Source: Knoellia sinensis KCTC 19936
GTDB taxonomy: Bacteria > Actinomycetota > Actinomycetes > Actinomycetales > Dermatophilaceae
Assembly (NCBI RefSeq): GCF_000768705.1
Contig: NZ_AVPJ01000001.1
Location: 434,001-498,000, forward strand
DNA: 64,000 nt
Direction: 5' to 3'
The position numbers were made by a program, and so were the translations under genes. The notes beneath the pieces were generated by a model. That model saw only the letters and a list, made by a program, of their open reading frames with translations, made no database searches and was not told the DNA's origin. Of the stretch, positions 17,518 to 27,474 are shown in pieces (positions within the stretch are counted from its first letter, which is position 1; each line of letters opens with the position of its first letter).

Positions 17518-18413
17518 GAGTCACTCACCCGATCCCCGACGCGGGTGATGACAAAGCTGATCGCGAAGATCACGACGGTGAGACAGACACCCACGGTGCA
17601 GGCCAGCCCGACCTGCCCGAGTTCGAACGCCTGGCGATAGACCTCGTAGCTCGGCACCGTGGTCTGGTGCCCGGGGCCCCCCGACGTCGTCATGTAGATG
17701 AGGTCGAAGGTCTTGAGCGCGGCAATGACCGTCAGGGTGAGGGCCACGGCGATCTCACCGCGCACGGACGGCAGGGTCACGGCGAAGAACTCCCGGACCG
17801 CACCAGCGCCATCGAGCCGGGCCGCCTCGTACAACTCTCGCGGGATGCGCCCCATGCCCGCAAGCAGCAGCACGGTGACCAGCCCGCTCTCGAACCACGT
17901 TCCGATGAGGCCGACCGCGGGCAGCGCGAAGGCGTACTCCCCCAACCAGCCGCGGGTCCACGACTCGAGCCCCACCGCGGTGAGCACCGCATTGATCGTG
18001 CCGTCGGGCGCATAGATCCGGCGCCATGCGACGGCGATGACGACCATCGCGACGACCTGCGGCAAGAAGACGACCGTGCGGAAGAAGCTGAGGCCTCGGA
18101 CGTTCGCTCGGTGCAGGATCGACGCGAGGACGAGGCCCACGACGAGCGGCACGACCGCGAAGAAGAACATCAGCACGAGCGCGTGACCGAACGAGGCGCG
18201 GAGCCGCTCGTCCGTGAGGACCTCTGCGTAGTTGGACAGTCCCGCCCACGTCCCGACCGTGAGGCCGTCCCAGTCGAACAGCGACAGATAGACAGCCTTG
18301 AGCAAGGGATAGAGGGCAAAAGCGGCATACACGAGGAACGCCGGAAGCACGTAGAGGTAGCCGATCCTCCGTGGCTCTCCAGGGGTCCCCAGTGGCCGCG
18401 CGCGACCAGCCAT
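17514..18413 (-). CDS. Carbohydrate ABC transporter permease (MalF-type)
   Basis: 299 aa from ATG 18413, which shares one base with the stop of the binding-protein gene (TGATG); GTG 18416 is an alternative. There are six predicted helices and the EAA loop EAARLDGAGAVREFFAVTLP near residue 195. Forms the CUT1 permease heterodimer with the downstream MalG-type protein. The substrate is unknown; the adjacent GH4 enzyme and PfkB kinase suggest a glucoside or phospho-sugar route. Confidence 0.92.
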   Translation of the reverse strand: MAGRARPLGTPGEPRRIGYLYVLPAFLVYAAFALYPLLKAVYLSLFDWDGLTVGTWAGLSNYAEVLTDERLRASFGHALVLMFFFAVVPLVVGLVLASILHRANVRGLSFFRTVVFLPQVVAMVVIAVAWRRIYAPDGTINAVLTAVGLESWTRGWLGEYAFALPAVGLIGTWFESGLVTVLLLAGMGRIPRELYEAARLDGAGAVREFFAVTLPSVRGEIAVALTLTVIAALKTFDLIYMTTSGGPGHQTTVPSYEVYRQAFELGQVGLACTVGVCLTVVIFAISFVITRVGDRVSDS

Positions 18414-19777
18414 CACTGAGCGGTGAAGTCGCCGTAGTCCTTCTGCAACGTCTCGAGCGCCTTCTCCGGTGTGGCCTTCTTGGCGAGGAGGTCCTGGAGC
18501 GTTGCGCCGAGTGTGTCGCCCATGGTGGGGGTCGCCCAGTCGAGATACGGCACCAGTCCGTCCTCCTTGGTGACCTGGTCGAACGCTGCGAAGACATCGG
18601 TGGCAAGAGCGTCAGGTGCGGCCTGCTCGGCGGTCTCGACGACAGGGAGGTTGCCGTTGTCCGCGAGTACCTTCATCGCCTCAGGGCTGGTGATGAAGTT
18701 GATGTATGCCGCGGCGGCATCCTTGTTCTTTGCCTTCTGGGTGATGGCGAAGGGAAGGCCGGAACCTCCGGTCGTGACCGGCGTACCGCCCGCCTCGGGT
18801 GCCGGCGGGAGCATGAACTTCACATCGGCCTTCATCGCGTTCGACAGATCGGCCTGCAGCCACGAGCCGGCAATGAGGAAGAGGCCCTGCCCCTTGGTGA
18901 AGTTCTGCCACGCCGGGTCGTAGTCCAGACCATTCACACCGGAGTTGAAGTAGCCCTTGTCGACCCAGTCCACGAGCGTCTGGGCGGCCTTGGTGTTCTC
19001 GGGAGTCGCCCAGTTGCCACCTCTCTGCCCGAACCCGAGGGTGCGGATGTCCTCGGCCGGGGTGAACCTCCCCTGGAGGACGCCGAAGACGTGTCCCGCC
19101 GGCCACTTCTCAAGGTTGCCGAGGACGAGCGGGACCTCGCCCTTGGACTTCGCTGTCGCGAGCGCCGCATCGAAGTCGGCCCACGTCTTCGGAGGGTTGA
19201 TGCCGAGCGTCTTGAGTTTGGCGTCGTTGTAGAAGATCCCGACGAGTTCGCCGACCTGGGGCATCCCGAAGAGGGAGCCCGACCCGAAGGTCTTGCCGTC
19301 CGGTGAATAGGACGCCACATTGCGCACCGACTGCGGGTAGCGCTTGACCCATCCATAAGCCGCGGCGTATGGGTCGAGGTTGACGAGCTGCCCCGCCGTG
19401 ACGAAGTTGCCCATCTGTGAGCGCGTGTTGTTGGCCTGGACGACGTCAGGCGCGTCGGCGCCGCTGAGAGCGAGCCGCAGGGTCTTCACCAGGTCGTCGA
19501 AGGAACGGGAGACTCGCTCGAGCTTGATGTTGGGGTACTTCTTCTGAAACTCGGCGTTGAGGGTCTCCATCTGCTTGGCCTGCCCCCCGCGCACCTCCTG
19601 GTCCCAGACGGTGAGCGTGACATCTCCGAGGGCTGCGGCGTCGGTCTGAACGGAGTCCGGGGCCGGTGCCGTGGAGTCCCCCGCGCCCGAGTCCGAACCG
19701 GAGCCGGGTGCACAGGCAGCGAGGGCGAGCCCTGTTCCAACGGTGATGGCGACCAGAGCGGTTCGCATGCTTCTCAT
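18413..19777 (-). CDS. Extracellular solute-binding lipoprotein, sugar ABC importer
   Basis: 454 aa from ATG 19777, with GAGGAG upstream. The lipoprotein signal runs through VAITVGTGLALAAC, with the lipobox LAAC. After a Ser/Asp/Ala linker the mature protein is a family-1 (MalE-like) binding protein: LTVWDQEVRGGQAKQMETLN, a second lobe with FYNDAKLKTLGI and PPKTWADFDAAL, and late FITSPEAMKVLADNGNLP. The start overlaps the stop of the kinase gene (ATGA). The first three importer genes and the kinase form one continuous operon. Confidence 0.92.
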   Translation of the reverse strand: MRSMRTALVAITVGTGLALAACAPGSGSDSGAGDSTAPAPDSVQTDAAALGDVTLTVWDQEVRGGQAKQMETLNAEFQKKYPNIKLERVSRSFDDLVKTLRLALSGADAPDVVQANNTRSQMGNFVTAGQLVNLDPYAAAYGWVKRYPQSVRNVASYSPDGKTFGSGSLFGMPQVGELVGIFYNDAKLKTLGINPPKTWADFDAALATAKSKGEVPLVLGNLEKWPAGHVFGVLQGRFTPAEDIRTLGFGQRGGNWATPENTKAAQTLVDWVDKGYFNSGVNGLDYDPAWQNFTKGQGLFLIAGSWLQADLSNAMKADVKFMLPPAPEAGGTPVTTGGSGLPFAITQKAKNKDAAAAYINFITSPEAMKVLADNGNLPVVETAEQAAPDALATDVFAAFDQVTKEDGLVPYLDWATPTMGDTLGATLQDLLAKKATPEKALETLQKDYGDFTAQ

Positions 19778-20925
19778 GGAGACTCCTCGGTGGGTGGGAT
19801 ACCAGCGGCCTGCGCGTCGGACAATTTGGCAATCGTGGCGGCGGCCCTGCGGACCGCACCCGACGGAACCTCCGCGACCAGTTCGTCGAGGAAGGCAAAG
19901 CGACGTTGCACCGAACGGGCTGCAGCATTGGAGGTGGGCTGGCTCCGCACGCGGTGCCACCAATCGCTGATGTCCCCCCACCCGGGTGCTGCCAAGGAGC
20001 CGCCGAACTCCTGAACCGCGAGGCTGGAGCACAGCGTCGCAAAGTTCATCCGGTCGAGCAGCGGCCATCCCGCCAGAGTGCCCACGAGCATCCCGGCGTC
20101 GAAGACATCCCCGGCGCCTGTCGGGTCGATCGCCTCCACGCGCAGGGCCGGGACCGAGGCCTCCTCCCCCGTCGCTGAGTCGATGGCCACCGCGCCATCG
20201 CGCCCGTTGGTCACGACCGCGAGCGGCACGAGGTCGGCCAGGGCATAGAGGGCGTCGTGGGCCGAGTCGGTGCGGGTGTAGGCCATGGCCTCGACGACGT
20301 TCGGCATGAACGCGTGGCAGTGCTCGAGTTGGTCGAGCATCGACACCGCCCAGGCTTCGGTCGGGTCCCAGCCCACGTCGGCGAACAGGAGTGCGCCCTC
20401 GGCTGCAGCCAGGTCGGCCCATTCGCGCTCGCGGTGCCCTTGCCCCAGTGGCCTCTCGGCGTCGAGGTCGAGCAGCACCGACCTCGCCGTGGGTGCCTTC
20501 CCGATCATCTCGGTGGCGTTCTGAGGCGCGTCGTGGCCGTGCGTGATCATTCGCCGGTCGCCGCCCACCGACACCGACACCGTCACGGGGGTGTGCCAGT
20601 GCGGGTAGCGCTGGGAGCGCGACAGGTCGACCCCCTCCTGGTCCGCAAGGGACCGCCAGCAGAAGTCGCCGTAGTCGTCGTCGCCGAAGGCGGCGCCGAG
20701 GGAGGTCTTGAGTCCCATTCGGGATGCAGCGACCGCGAGGTTCGCGATCCCGCCCGGACACGACCCCATCCCGTCTGCCCAGACCTCGGTCCCGCTCTTC
20801 GGCATCGCCTTGAGTCCGGTGAAGATGATGTCGAGGAAGACGGTGCCCTGGACGAAGACGTCGACCTCGGGGTCGTCGGCACGCCGCAGCGACGCCAAGG
20901 GGTCGAAGGCGTGGTCCGGGGACAC
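19774..20925 (-). CDS. PfkB-family carbohydrate kinase
   Basis: About 383 aa. Signature 1 is GMGSCPGGIANLAVAASRMG (about residues 45-65) and signature 2 is DPTGAGDVFDAGMLVG (near 290), with the catalytic Asp inside GAGD. The start chosen is GTG 20925, just before the conserved DVFVQGTVFLDIIFTGL; longer in-frame starts would reach into the divergent GH4 gene. First gene of the importer operon, it probably phosphorylates the imported sugar or its aglycone. About 100 bases separate it from GH4 and must hold both promoters. Confidence 0.85.
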   Translation of the reverse strand: MSPDHAFDPLASLRRADDPEVDVFVQGTVFLDIIFTGLKAMPKSGTEVWADGMGSCPGGIANLAVAASRMGLKTSLGAAFGDDDYGDFCWRSLADQEGVDLSRSQRYPHWHTPVTVSVSVGGDRRMITHGHDAPQNATEMIGKAPTARSVLLDLDAERPLGQGHREREWADLAAAEGALLFADVGWDPTEAWAVSMLDQLEHCHAFMPNVVEAMAYTRTDSAHDALYALADLVPLAVVTNGRDGAVAIDSATGEEASVPALRVEAIDPTGAGDVFDAGMLVGTLAGWPLLDRMNFATLCSSLAVQEFGGSLAAPGWGDISDWWHRVRSQPTSNAAARSVQRRFAFLDELVAEVPSGAVRRAAATIAKLSDAQAAGIPPTEESP

Positions 20926-21025
20926 CTCGCCATCGTCTCGGTCCAGAGGCAGGACTGCAAGGACATTCGGCCGGACGTTGGTACGTTTGCGCCATGGTGC
21001 GACGTCGGCCTCACGGTGTGCTCGC

Positions 21026-22363
21026 GTGAAACTCACCATCCTCGGCGGCGGCGGCTTCCGCGTTCCGCTCGTGTATGGAGCCCTCCTGTCGGACGAGTCG
21101 GAGGGACGGGTCACCGAGGTGGTCCTCCACGACCTCGACGCCACCCGTCTCGAGGCCATGTCCCACGTCCTCACCCAACTCGGGGCCGGGCGCCGGCACG
21201 CACCGTCAGTCCGGGCGACGACGGATCTCGACGATGCCCTGCGTGGTGCTGACTTCGTTTTCTCGGCCATCCGCGTCGGTGGCCTGCGGGGGCGGACGCT
21301 CGACGAGCGGGTCGCCCTCGACCTCGGGGTGCTCGGGCAGGAGACGACAGGCCCCGGCGGTCTGGCCTACGCGCTGCGCACGGTGCCCGTCGCCCTCGAC
21401 ATCGCCCGGCGCACCCGAGAGGTCGCGCCGGACGCGTGGTTCATCAACTTCACCAACCCGGCGGGCATCGTCACCGAGGCCATGCAATCGGTGCTCGGTG
21501 ACCGGGTCATCGGAATCTGCGACTCTCCCATTGCGCTGGCCCGACGAGCGATCGGCGCCCTTGGCCTCGACGCCACCACGACGCAGATCGACTACGTCGG
21601 CCTCAACCACCTCGGCTGGCTGCGCGGGCTCGATGTGGACGGCACGGACCACCTGCCTCGGCTTGTGGCCGATGCCAACGCACTCATGACACTCGAGGAG
21701 GGTCGCCTCTTCGGACCCGAGTGGATCGCCGCGCTCGGCGCCATTCCCAATGAGTACCTCTACTACTACTACTGCGCGAGAGAGGCGCAGGAGGCGATCC
21801 TCGCCGCCCCGCAGACCCGCGGCGAGTTCCTGCGCGATCAACAGGACGCCTTCTACACCACCGTCGAGCGAGCTCCATCGGAGGCCGCGAGCCACTGGCG
21901 CCGCGTGCGCGAGGAGCGCGACGCGACCTACATGAGGGAGGCGCGCGGCGACGACGAGGAGCGCGACGAAGCAGACGTCGCGGGCGGTGGCTACGAAGGG
22001 GTCGCCCTGGCGATCATGGCCGCCATCGCCCGCGACGAACGCTCTTCGCTCATCCTCAACGTTCGTGGTGGCGGAGCATTACCCGGTATGCCGGACGATG
22101 CCGTTGTCGAGATCCCGTGCGTCGTCGACCGGTCCGGTCCACACCCGGTCGAGCGGGCCCCGGTCTCGGGTCACATGCTCGGACTCATGCAGCAGGTCAA
22201 GGCGGTCGAGCGCCTCACGATCGAGGCTGCGACGACCGGATCCGCCTCCGCGGCGCTCAAGGCCTTCGCCCTGCATCCTCTGGTCGACTCGGTCTCGACC
22301 GCGCGCTCCCTGCTCGAGGGCTATCGGAGAGCCCACCCACAGATCGCCGAGCTCCTGAGCTGA
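21026..22363 (+). CDS. GH4-family glycosidase (6-phospho-beta-glucosidase type)
   Basis: 445 aa from GTG 21026. The N-terminal Rossmann fold VKLTILGGGGFRVPLVYGAL binds NAD; NFTNPAGIVTEAM, GICDSPIAL (metal-binding Cys) and GLNHLGWLRGL are hallmark GH4 segments. GH4 enzymes cleave glycosides by an NAD- and Mn-dependent redox elimination mechanism. Divergent from the PfkB/ABC operon, it probably hydrolyses the imported disaccharide; whether the natural substrate is phosphorylated cannot be read off. Confidence 0.88.
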   Translation: MKLTILGGGGFRVPLVYGALLSDESEGRVTEVVLHDLDATRLEAMSHVLTQLGAGRRHAPSVRATTDLDDALRGADFVFSAIRVGGLRGRTLDERVALDLGVLGQETTGPGGLAYALRTVPVALDIARRTREVAPDAWFINFTNPAGIVTEAMQSVLGDRVIGICDSPIALARRAIGALGLDATTTQIDYVGLNHLGWLRGLDVDGTDHLPRLVADANALMTLEEGRLFGPEWIAALGAIPNEYLYYYYCAREAQEAILAAPQTRGEFLRDQQDAFYTTVERAPSEAASHWRRVREERDATYMREARGDDEERDEADVAGGGYEGVALAIMAAIARDERSSLILNVRGGGALPGMPDDAVVEIPCVVDRSGPHPVERAPVSGHMLGLMQQVKAVERLTIEAATTGSASAALKAFALHPLVDSVSTARSLLEGYRRAHPQIAELLS

Positions 22364-22370
22364 CGGTGCC

Positions 22371-23054
22371 TCAGTGGTCGACGACCTCGCCGTCATCGAG
22401 TTCGATGACGCGATCCGCTCGTTCGGCCGCCTCGGGGTCGTGCGTCGTCATGATGACGATCGAACCGGCATCAGCCTGCGCCCGAAGGAGCGCGAGGATC
22501 CGCTCGCGGTTGTCGTGGTCGAGCTCGCTCGTCGGCTCGTCGGCGAGCAGGACAGCGCCACCGATGGCGAGCCCACGTGCCACGGCGGCACGCTGCTGCT
22601 GGCCGCCGCTGAGCTCTTCGACAAGGTGACTTCCCGACTCACCCAGACCAACCGAGACCAGAGCGTCCGTCGCGCGCTCGCCGGCCTGCTCCGGCGAGTG
22701 CCCACGCGCCCGCAGTGGCGCGACGACGTTCTCGTAGGCCGTGAGGACACTCGCCAGGCCGTTGCCCTGAGGGATGATCGCCACCGAACTCGGGTCAGGT
22801 CCTTCACCTTGTCCCCCGAGGCGGACCTCACCCGAAGCGAGCGGCACGATGCCGGCAATCGCATTGATCAGGGTCGTCTTGCCCGCTCCGGAGTGGCCCG
22901 TGATCGCGACGAAATCCCCCGGCCGCGCATCGAGGGAGACACCACGCAGCGCGACGACGTCGCCGTAGTGCACACCCACCCCGTGGACCTCCACGCGGCT
23001 CGGCCCCGCCCCGGGACCCGAGGCGGCGCTTCGGGCATCACTGCGGCTCGCCAT
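22371..23054 (-). CDS. ABC exporter ATPase (MacB/LolD type)
   Basis: 227 aa from ATG 23054, which overlaps the preceding ATPase gene by 17 bases. Walker A is GHSGAGKTT, the signature LSGGQQQR is canonical, Walker B is VLLADEPTSELD and the switch is THD. Last gene of a three-gene exporter with a giant FtsX-like permease and a second ATPase. It probably powers mechanotransmission-type export or envelope remodelling. Confidence 0.9.
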   Translation of the reverse strand: MASRSDARSAASGPGAGPSRVEVHGVGVHYGDVVALRGVSLDARPGDFVAITGHSGAGKTTLINAIAGIVPLASGEVRLGGQGEGPDPSSVAIIPQGNGLASVLTAYENVVAPLRARGHSPEQAGERATDALVSVGLGESGSHLVEELSGGQQQRAAVARGLAIGGAVLLADEPTSELDHDNRERILALLRAQADAGSIVIMTTHDPEAAERADRVIELDDGEVVDH

Positions 23055-23889
23055 CGGACACCTCCTCGATCTCGTCCCTGATGAGGGTCCAACCCTGCTC
23101 CGACTCGACGAGGCGGACGAGCGTGCCCGGGCTGAGCGTCTCCAGCACGTGGGGCGGGAGCGGCACCGATCCGTCCGCGGACACCACCGCGAACTCCTCA
23201 CCCTCACGCCCTTCTGCTCCCACCCGGCCGTCCCTGATCGTGACCGTGCGAGGCATCCGCGACGCGACCTCCGGGTCGTGGGTGACGACGATGATCGTCG
23301 TCCCCCAGGACGCATTGATGTCCGTCAGGGTCTGGAGCACTTGGTCGCGTGCGTCGTGGTCGAGCTGGCTCGTCGGCTCGTCCCCGAGGAGCAGTCCGGG
23401 CCGCGTCGACACGGCGACGGCGAGTGCACCGCGTTGCAACTCACCGGGCGTGAGTGAACTCAGGGGTGCGTCGGCGCGGTCCCGCAGACGGACGAGGTCG
23501 AGCACCTCATCGGTGGAGACGCCCTCGCCCTTGGCCCGGCGCGAGCCCTGCGCGAAGGAGACATTCTCGCGAATCGTCTTGTGCGGGATGAGGTTGCGCG
23601 AGGCTCCCTGAAGGACGATGCCCACCTCACGGCCCCGCAACGTGTCGAGGTCGGTCTCGGACATGCGCGAGATCTCGTGGTCACCGATCCGGATCCGTCC
23701 CGCGCTGGGGCGCAAGAGGCCACCGAACAGGGTCAGCAAGGTCGACTTCCCGGCTCCGGACGGCCCGAGCAACGCCACCATCTCCCCGGCGTGAACAGAC
23801 AAGTCGACACCAGCGAGTGCTGCGACATCGTGGTGCTCGGCCCGATAGATGTGCACGAGTCCTGCCGTCATCACCGCGAGACCGGTCAC
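23038..23889 (-). CDS. ABC exporter ATPase with degenerate signature motif
   Basis: 283 aa from GTG 23889, overlapping the permease stop (GTGA). Walker A is GPSGAGKST, Walker B LLLGDEPTSQLD and the switch THD. The signature motif is LTPGELQRGA instead of LSGGQ, which would weaken one of the two ATP sites if it pairs with the neighbouring canonical ATPase. The ~45-residue C-terminal extension after the ATPase core is unusual for LolD-like proteins. Confidence 0.85.
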   Translation of the reverse strand: MTGLAVMTAGLVHIYRAEHHDVAALAGVDLSVHAGEMVALLGPSGAGKSTLLTLFGGLLRPSAGRIRIGDHEISRMSETDLDTLRGREVGIVLQGASRNLIPHKTIRENVSFAQGSRRAKGEGVSTDEVLDLVRLRDRADAPLSSLTPGELQRGALAVAVSTRPGLLLGDEPTSQLDHDARDQVLQTLTDINASWGTTIIVVTHDPEVASRMPRTVTIRDGRVGAEGREGEEFAVVSADGSVPLPPHVLETLSPGTLVRLVESEQGWTLIRDEIEEVSDGEPQ

Positions 23890-26800
23890 CACGCCTCCCT
23901 GAGTCGGTCGGAGACCCCTTGACGGGCGGCTCGCAGGGCGAGCGCCGTGGCGACCACTGCGAGCGCGAGCAGGGTCGCGAGCCACGCGGCCCCCATGACG
24001 AGCCAGGCCGGGCGAAGGTCGAGGGCCGGGACGGGCGCAGGTGTGTCGAACAGCGGGATGAGCGGCATGGCGAGGGTCGCTCCGGCCACCCCGCAGAGAG
24101 CACCGACGACCGCGGCGAGCACCACGGGAGCGACGGACTCGCGGACAGCTGCTCGTCGGAGGTCGCGACCGGAGACGCCGGCGACCCGCAACGCGGCAAT
24201 GTCACGCGTCACGATCCGGCCGGTCGTCATGGCGACGACCACGAGCATCACGGCAGCGAGGAGCAGCGAGAGGACGGCCGTGAACAGCCCGAGCAGGAGT
24301 CCCCACCCGGTCGCGGACTCGTCGAGCAAGCGCTTCTCCTGCGCCAGCGATCGCGTGGTCAGCACCTCGACTCCCCTGTCGCGCAACGCCTGCTCCGCCC
24401 CAGCCACACCGCCGGGGAAGCCGTCATCGATCCACACCTCCATCGCTCCGGTGGACGGCAGGGTGCCGCCGATCCGGAGCATCAGGTCGAGGTTGACGAG
24501 GGCACCACGGTTGCCGACGTACGGCAACGCCGGGATGCGCTGCGCCGCGAGTGCGGGCGTCGTGCGACCGGCGAGGCTCTGGATGTCGAAGGCGTTCTCC
24601 GTCCCGCCGGATGGGATCCGGCCGGACAGCAGCGACGGCACGACTGCTGGCGCATCGGCCCGGCTGACGCTGGCGTTCCGGCCCGTGTTGACGAAGCTGA
24701 GCCGCAGTCCACCTGCCGGTCCCGCCGCGAGCGCGAGCCGGTCCGCGGGAGGCGGTTGGACCTCGATGGGGAATCCGGTCGCGGGGTCGATCGGGACGTT
24801 CCCGCTGCCGCCGCTGGGGCTCTCTGCCTCACCCTGAGGGGCGAGCCACCCCGACGGGTCGTCGATGTCGAGGGGCGTGCCGTCCAGGGCAAAGCCCGAC
24901 AGGTCGACCGTGCCCTTGACGGCGTCGATCTCGACACCCTGTTCCAGCTGGACGAACACGGACTGGAGTCGGCAGGACTCCGGGCAGAGCACCGGAGCGT
25001 TCACCGCCAGGCTTCCCTTTCCCTGGACAGGAAGTGAGCCGAGGTCCCGGGTGAGCACTTCACCGTCGGGCGTCGTCACCGCGATGCCCAGGCGAAGGGG
25101 GTTCCCGATGATGGTGGGTGGTTCCCACTCCCCGGTGAAACCCGGCGGTCTGGGACCGAACCCTGTGCCCATCGCCGACAGGTCATAGGCGACCGTGACT
25201 CGGAGGCGGTCACCGTCGAGCGCCACCGGCTGCTGGTCAGGGAGCGCAAGGGCGTCGAGGTCGAGGTTGGTCTGTGCGGGTGGGGCGAACGCGATGCGCC
25301 GCAACTGCTCGGGCCGAGCCGCCAGCGTCGTCGTCGAGTCCGGGTCGCGTTGCGCCACGATCCCGACGGGCATGGCGTGCTCCCGCTGCCCCACCGGCAG
25401 TTGGTCCACAACGCGCGCCAAGGCCGTCGGGTCCTTCGAACTCGTGCGCAGTGCCGCGAAGGCACCGACCGTGAGCTGGGCGCGGTTCTCGCGGTTGCGG
25501 TCAGCGACGGCCACTGCGTTGGCCGCGAAAACCACCAGAGCCGAGACCGCAGTGACGACGAGCAGCACATGACGGGTCGTGGGGCGACGACCGAGGGCCA
25601 GCGCGGCCAGGGCCGAGCCGAGACCGCCCCGAAGCAAGGCCCGTCTGCCAAGTCGGGTGGCGACCACCACCACCAGGGTCCCCAGGAGGGCGCCCGCAGC
25701 CAGAGCCAGCAGGATGGGCGTGAGGATCGCCATCGGACCGGTGATCTGACCGGTGACGATGCCGACGACCCCGACAGCGGCGAGCACCACGAGCACCACG
25801 TCGCTGACCCGCATCGTGCGCGCCGTCGCGGCCGGAGGAACGCGACGCAGCAGGGAGGCGATGGGCTCGTGCAGGACCGGCCGCGCGGCGGCATACACGA
25901 CGGCGAGGGAGGCGAGGCCGGCGACGAGAGCCGCGAGCGGCACCTGCCAACCGAATTCGAACGGGACGCCGGGCGGCAGGATGAAGCGACGCACGACTTC
26001 GCCGAGTCCCACGGCCACCAGGACGCCCAACGGCAGTCCGAGGAGCACGGTGAGGCCGAGCTCGGCCATGACGAGCCGTCGACTCGCCTCGCGGCTACGG
26101 CCGCGCAGGCGGGCCACGGCGATCTCGGGCCGCCGCTGCGCCACCGCGGCGCCCGCGACGAGCACCAGCACCGCGAGGGCCACGGCGACGAGCTGGGCAA
26201 TGAGCAGGGGCACGAGTTGGCGGACGAGTGCCTGCCCGTTGTCGACTTGCTCGGCGATGCGAGGCAGTGGCGAGTCCACAGTGGCCTGGTGCGGCGGCCG
26301 GATCGCGCCCACCGCAGTCCCTGCCTCGGCGAGAGAGTCGAGGGTGATCGTCGGTGTCTTGAGGCGGTAGTCGACCGAGAGTTGGGCCTTGGGCCACCCC
26401 TGGGCGAGACCAGTCGGGGCCACGATGAAGTCATCGACGCCCGTCACGAGGTCGCCGTACATGATCAGCTGGCCCGACTTGCCCTGGACCTCGGTTCGCA
26501 GCCAGTAGTCGGGGTCGTCCGTGGCCGTGTAGACACCGCTCACGGTGAAGGGCACGGGCCGGCCGTCGTGGTTGCGCACCGTGAGGATGGTGCCGAGCTT
26601 CCACCCCCACGCCTTCGCGTCGGCGTCGGAGACCAACAGGTCGGTCCCCTCTGTCGGGCACTCGCCCGAGGACAGGGTCAGGTGGTCACAGACCTCGTCG
26701 CGCGCCACGAGTCGCACCGGCGAAGGCATTTTGCCCGCGGCCGGGACCACGTCCGTGTTCGCGGTCGTCATCGACAGGCCGGGCTCGTACCACCGCGACA

Positions 26801-27038
26801 GCGATGGCGGCATGGCGCCCTCGACGTCGCCTGCCGCGAGGCCTTCGTCCGCGGTTCTGGCAGCGAGCACACCGAGTTTGAGGTCGGCCGCCTCCATGCG
26901 ACCCAACGTCGCCCTCAGGAGCGCCTGGTCGATCGACCTGGAGAAGAGTGGGGCGAAGGCCGCACAGGTCGCCACGAGGGCCGAGATGAGGATGAGCACC
27001 AGTGACTGACCGCCGCGGTAGCGGATGGCCTTCCACAT
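23886..27038 (-). CDS. FtsX/MacB-like ABC transporter permease, very large
   Basis: 1050 aa from ATG 27038, with GAGGGG upstream. One N-terminal helix (QSLVLILISALVATCAAFAP) is followed by a large extracellular domain, FtsX-like helices near residues 270-500, a second large extracellular domain, and three C-terminal helices ending with LREAW. This is the duplicated FtsX layout of actinobacterial LolCE-like exporters. It is coupled to the two downstream ATPases. Cargo is unknown; lipoproteins, peptides or lipids are all possible. Confidence 0.88.
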   Translation of the reverse strand: MWKAIRYRGGQSLVLILISALVATCAAFAPLFSRSIDQALLRATLGRMEAADLKLGVLAARTADEGLAAGDVEGAMPPSLSRWYEPGLSMTTANTDVVPAAGKMPSPVRLVARDEVCDHLTLSSGECPTEGTDLLVSDADAKAWGWKLGTILTVRNHDGRPVPFTVSGVYTATDDPDYWLRTEVQGKSGQLIMYGDLVTGVDDFIVAPTGLAQGWPKAQLSVDYRLKTPTITLDSLAEAGTAVGAIRPPHQATVDSPLPRIAEQVDNGQALVRQLVPLLIAQLVAVALAVLVLVAGAAVAQRRPEIAVARLRGRSREASRRLVMAELGLTVLLGLPLGVLVAVGLGEVVRRFILPPGVPFEFGWQVPLAALVAGLASLAVVYAAARPVLHEPIASLLRRVPPAATARTMRVSDVVLVVLAAVGVVGIVTGQITGPMAILTPILLALAAGALLGTLVVVVATRLGRRALLRGGLGSALAALALGRRPTTRHVLLVVTAVSALVVFAANAVAVADRNRENRAQLTVGAFAALRTSSKDPTALARVVDQLPVGQREHAMPVGIVAQRDPDSTTTLAARPEQLRRIAFAPPAQTNLDLDALALPDQQPVALDGDRLRVTVAYDLSAMGTGFGPRPPGFTGEWEPPTIIGNPLRLGIAVTTPDGEVLTRDLGSLPVQGKGSLAVNAPVLCPESCRLQSVFVQLEQGVEIDAVKGTVDLSGFALDGTPLDIDDPSGWLAPQGEAESPSGGSGNVPIDPATGFPIEVQPPPADRLALAAGPAGGLRLSFVNTGRNASVSRADAPAVVPSLLSGRIPSGGTENAFDIQSLAGRTTPALAAQRIPALPYVGNRGALVNLDLMLRIGGTLPSTGAMEVWIDDGFPGGVAGAEQALRDRGVEVLTTRSLAQEKRLLDESATGWGLLLGLFTAVLSLLLAAVMLVVVAMTTGRIVTRDIAALRVAGVSGRDLRRAAVRESVAPVVLAAVVGALCGVAGATLAMPLIPLFDTPAPVPALDLRPAWLVMGAAWLATLLALAVVATALALRAARQGVSDRLREAW

Positions 27039-27162
27039 GCGTGATCCCCTCGGTGTCAGACGGCGTGCGGCAATCGCAACCCGGCCACGCTAGTCAGGTA
27101 CGTCCGGGTCCGGATGATCCTCACACCATCTGTGATGGTTCCGAAACTCGTTTTCTGGAAGG

Positions 27163-27474
27163 TCAGGAATCGGGCCGCTCGGCGATCGTCGCCTCGAGCC
27201 GCTGCAATTTGCCCTCGAGTTCACCGGTGCGGCCCGGCCGGATGTCCGCCTTGAGGACGAGCCCCACGCGCGGGCCGTGGGCTGCGAGTGCGTCGACGCA
27301 GGCCTTGACGACGGCCATGCACTCGTCCCACTCCCCCTCGATGGTCGTGAACATCGCGTCGGTGCGGTTCGGCAAGCCACTCTCGCGGACGATGCGGACG
27401 GCTTCGGCGACGGCGCCGGTCACCCCTCCCTGATCGTCGGCAATGGACGGGGACACGGAGAAGGCGACGAGCAT
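27163..27474 (-). CDS. Thiamine-binding-like protein (MTH1187/YkoF family, DUF77)
   Basis: 103 aa from ATG 27474. MLVAFSVSPSIADDQGGVTG, TDAMFTTIEGEWDECMAVV and RVGLVLKADIRPGRTGELEG follow the ferredoxin-like MTH1187 family, which binds thiamine or related ligands. Divergent from the Crp-like gene. The physiological role of the family is poorly defined. Confidence 0.85.
   Translation of the reverse strand: MLVAFSVSPSIADDQGGVTGAVAEAVRIVRESGLPNRTDAMFTTIEGEWDECMAVVKACVDALAAHGPRVGLVLKADIRPGRTGELEGKLQRLEATIAERPDS

Noticed and set aside
20926-21270. Longer N-terminus for the PfkB kinase
   Set aside because: It would overlap the divergent GH4 gene, and PfkB similarity begins only after 20925.
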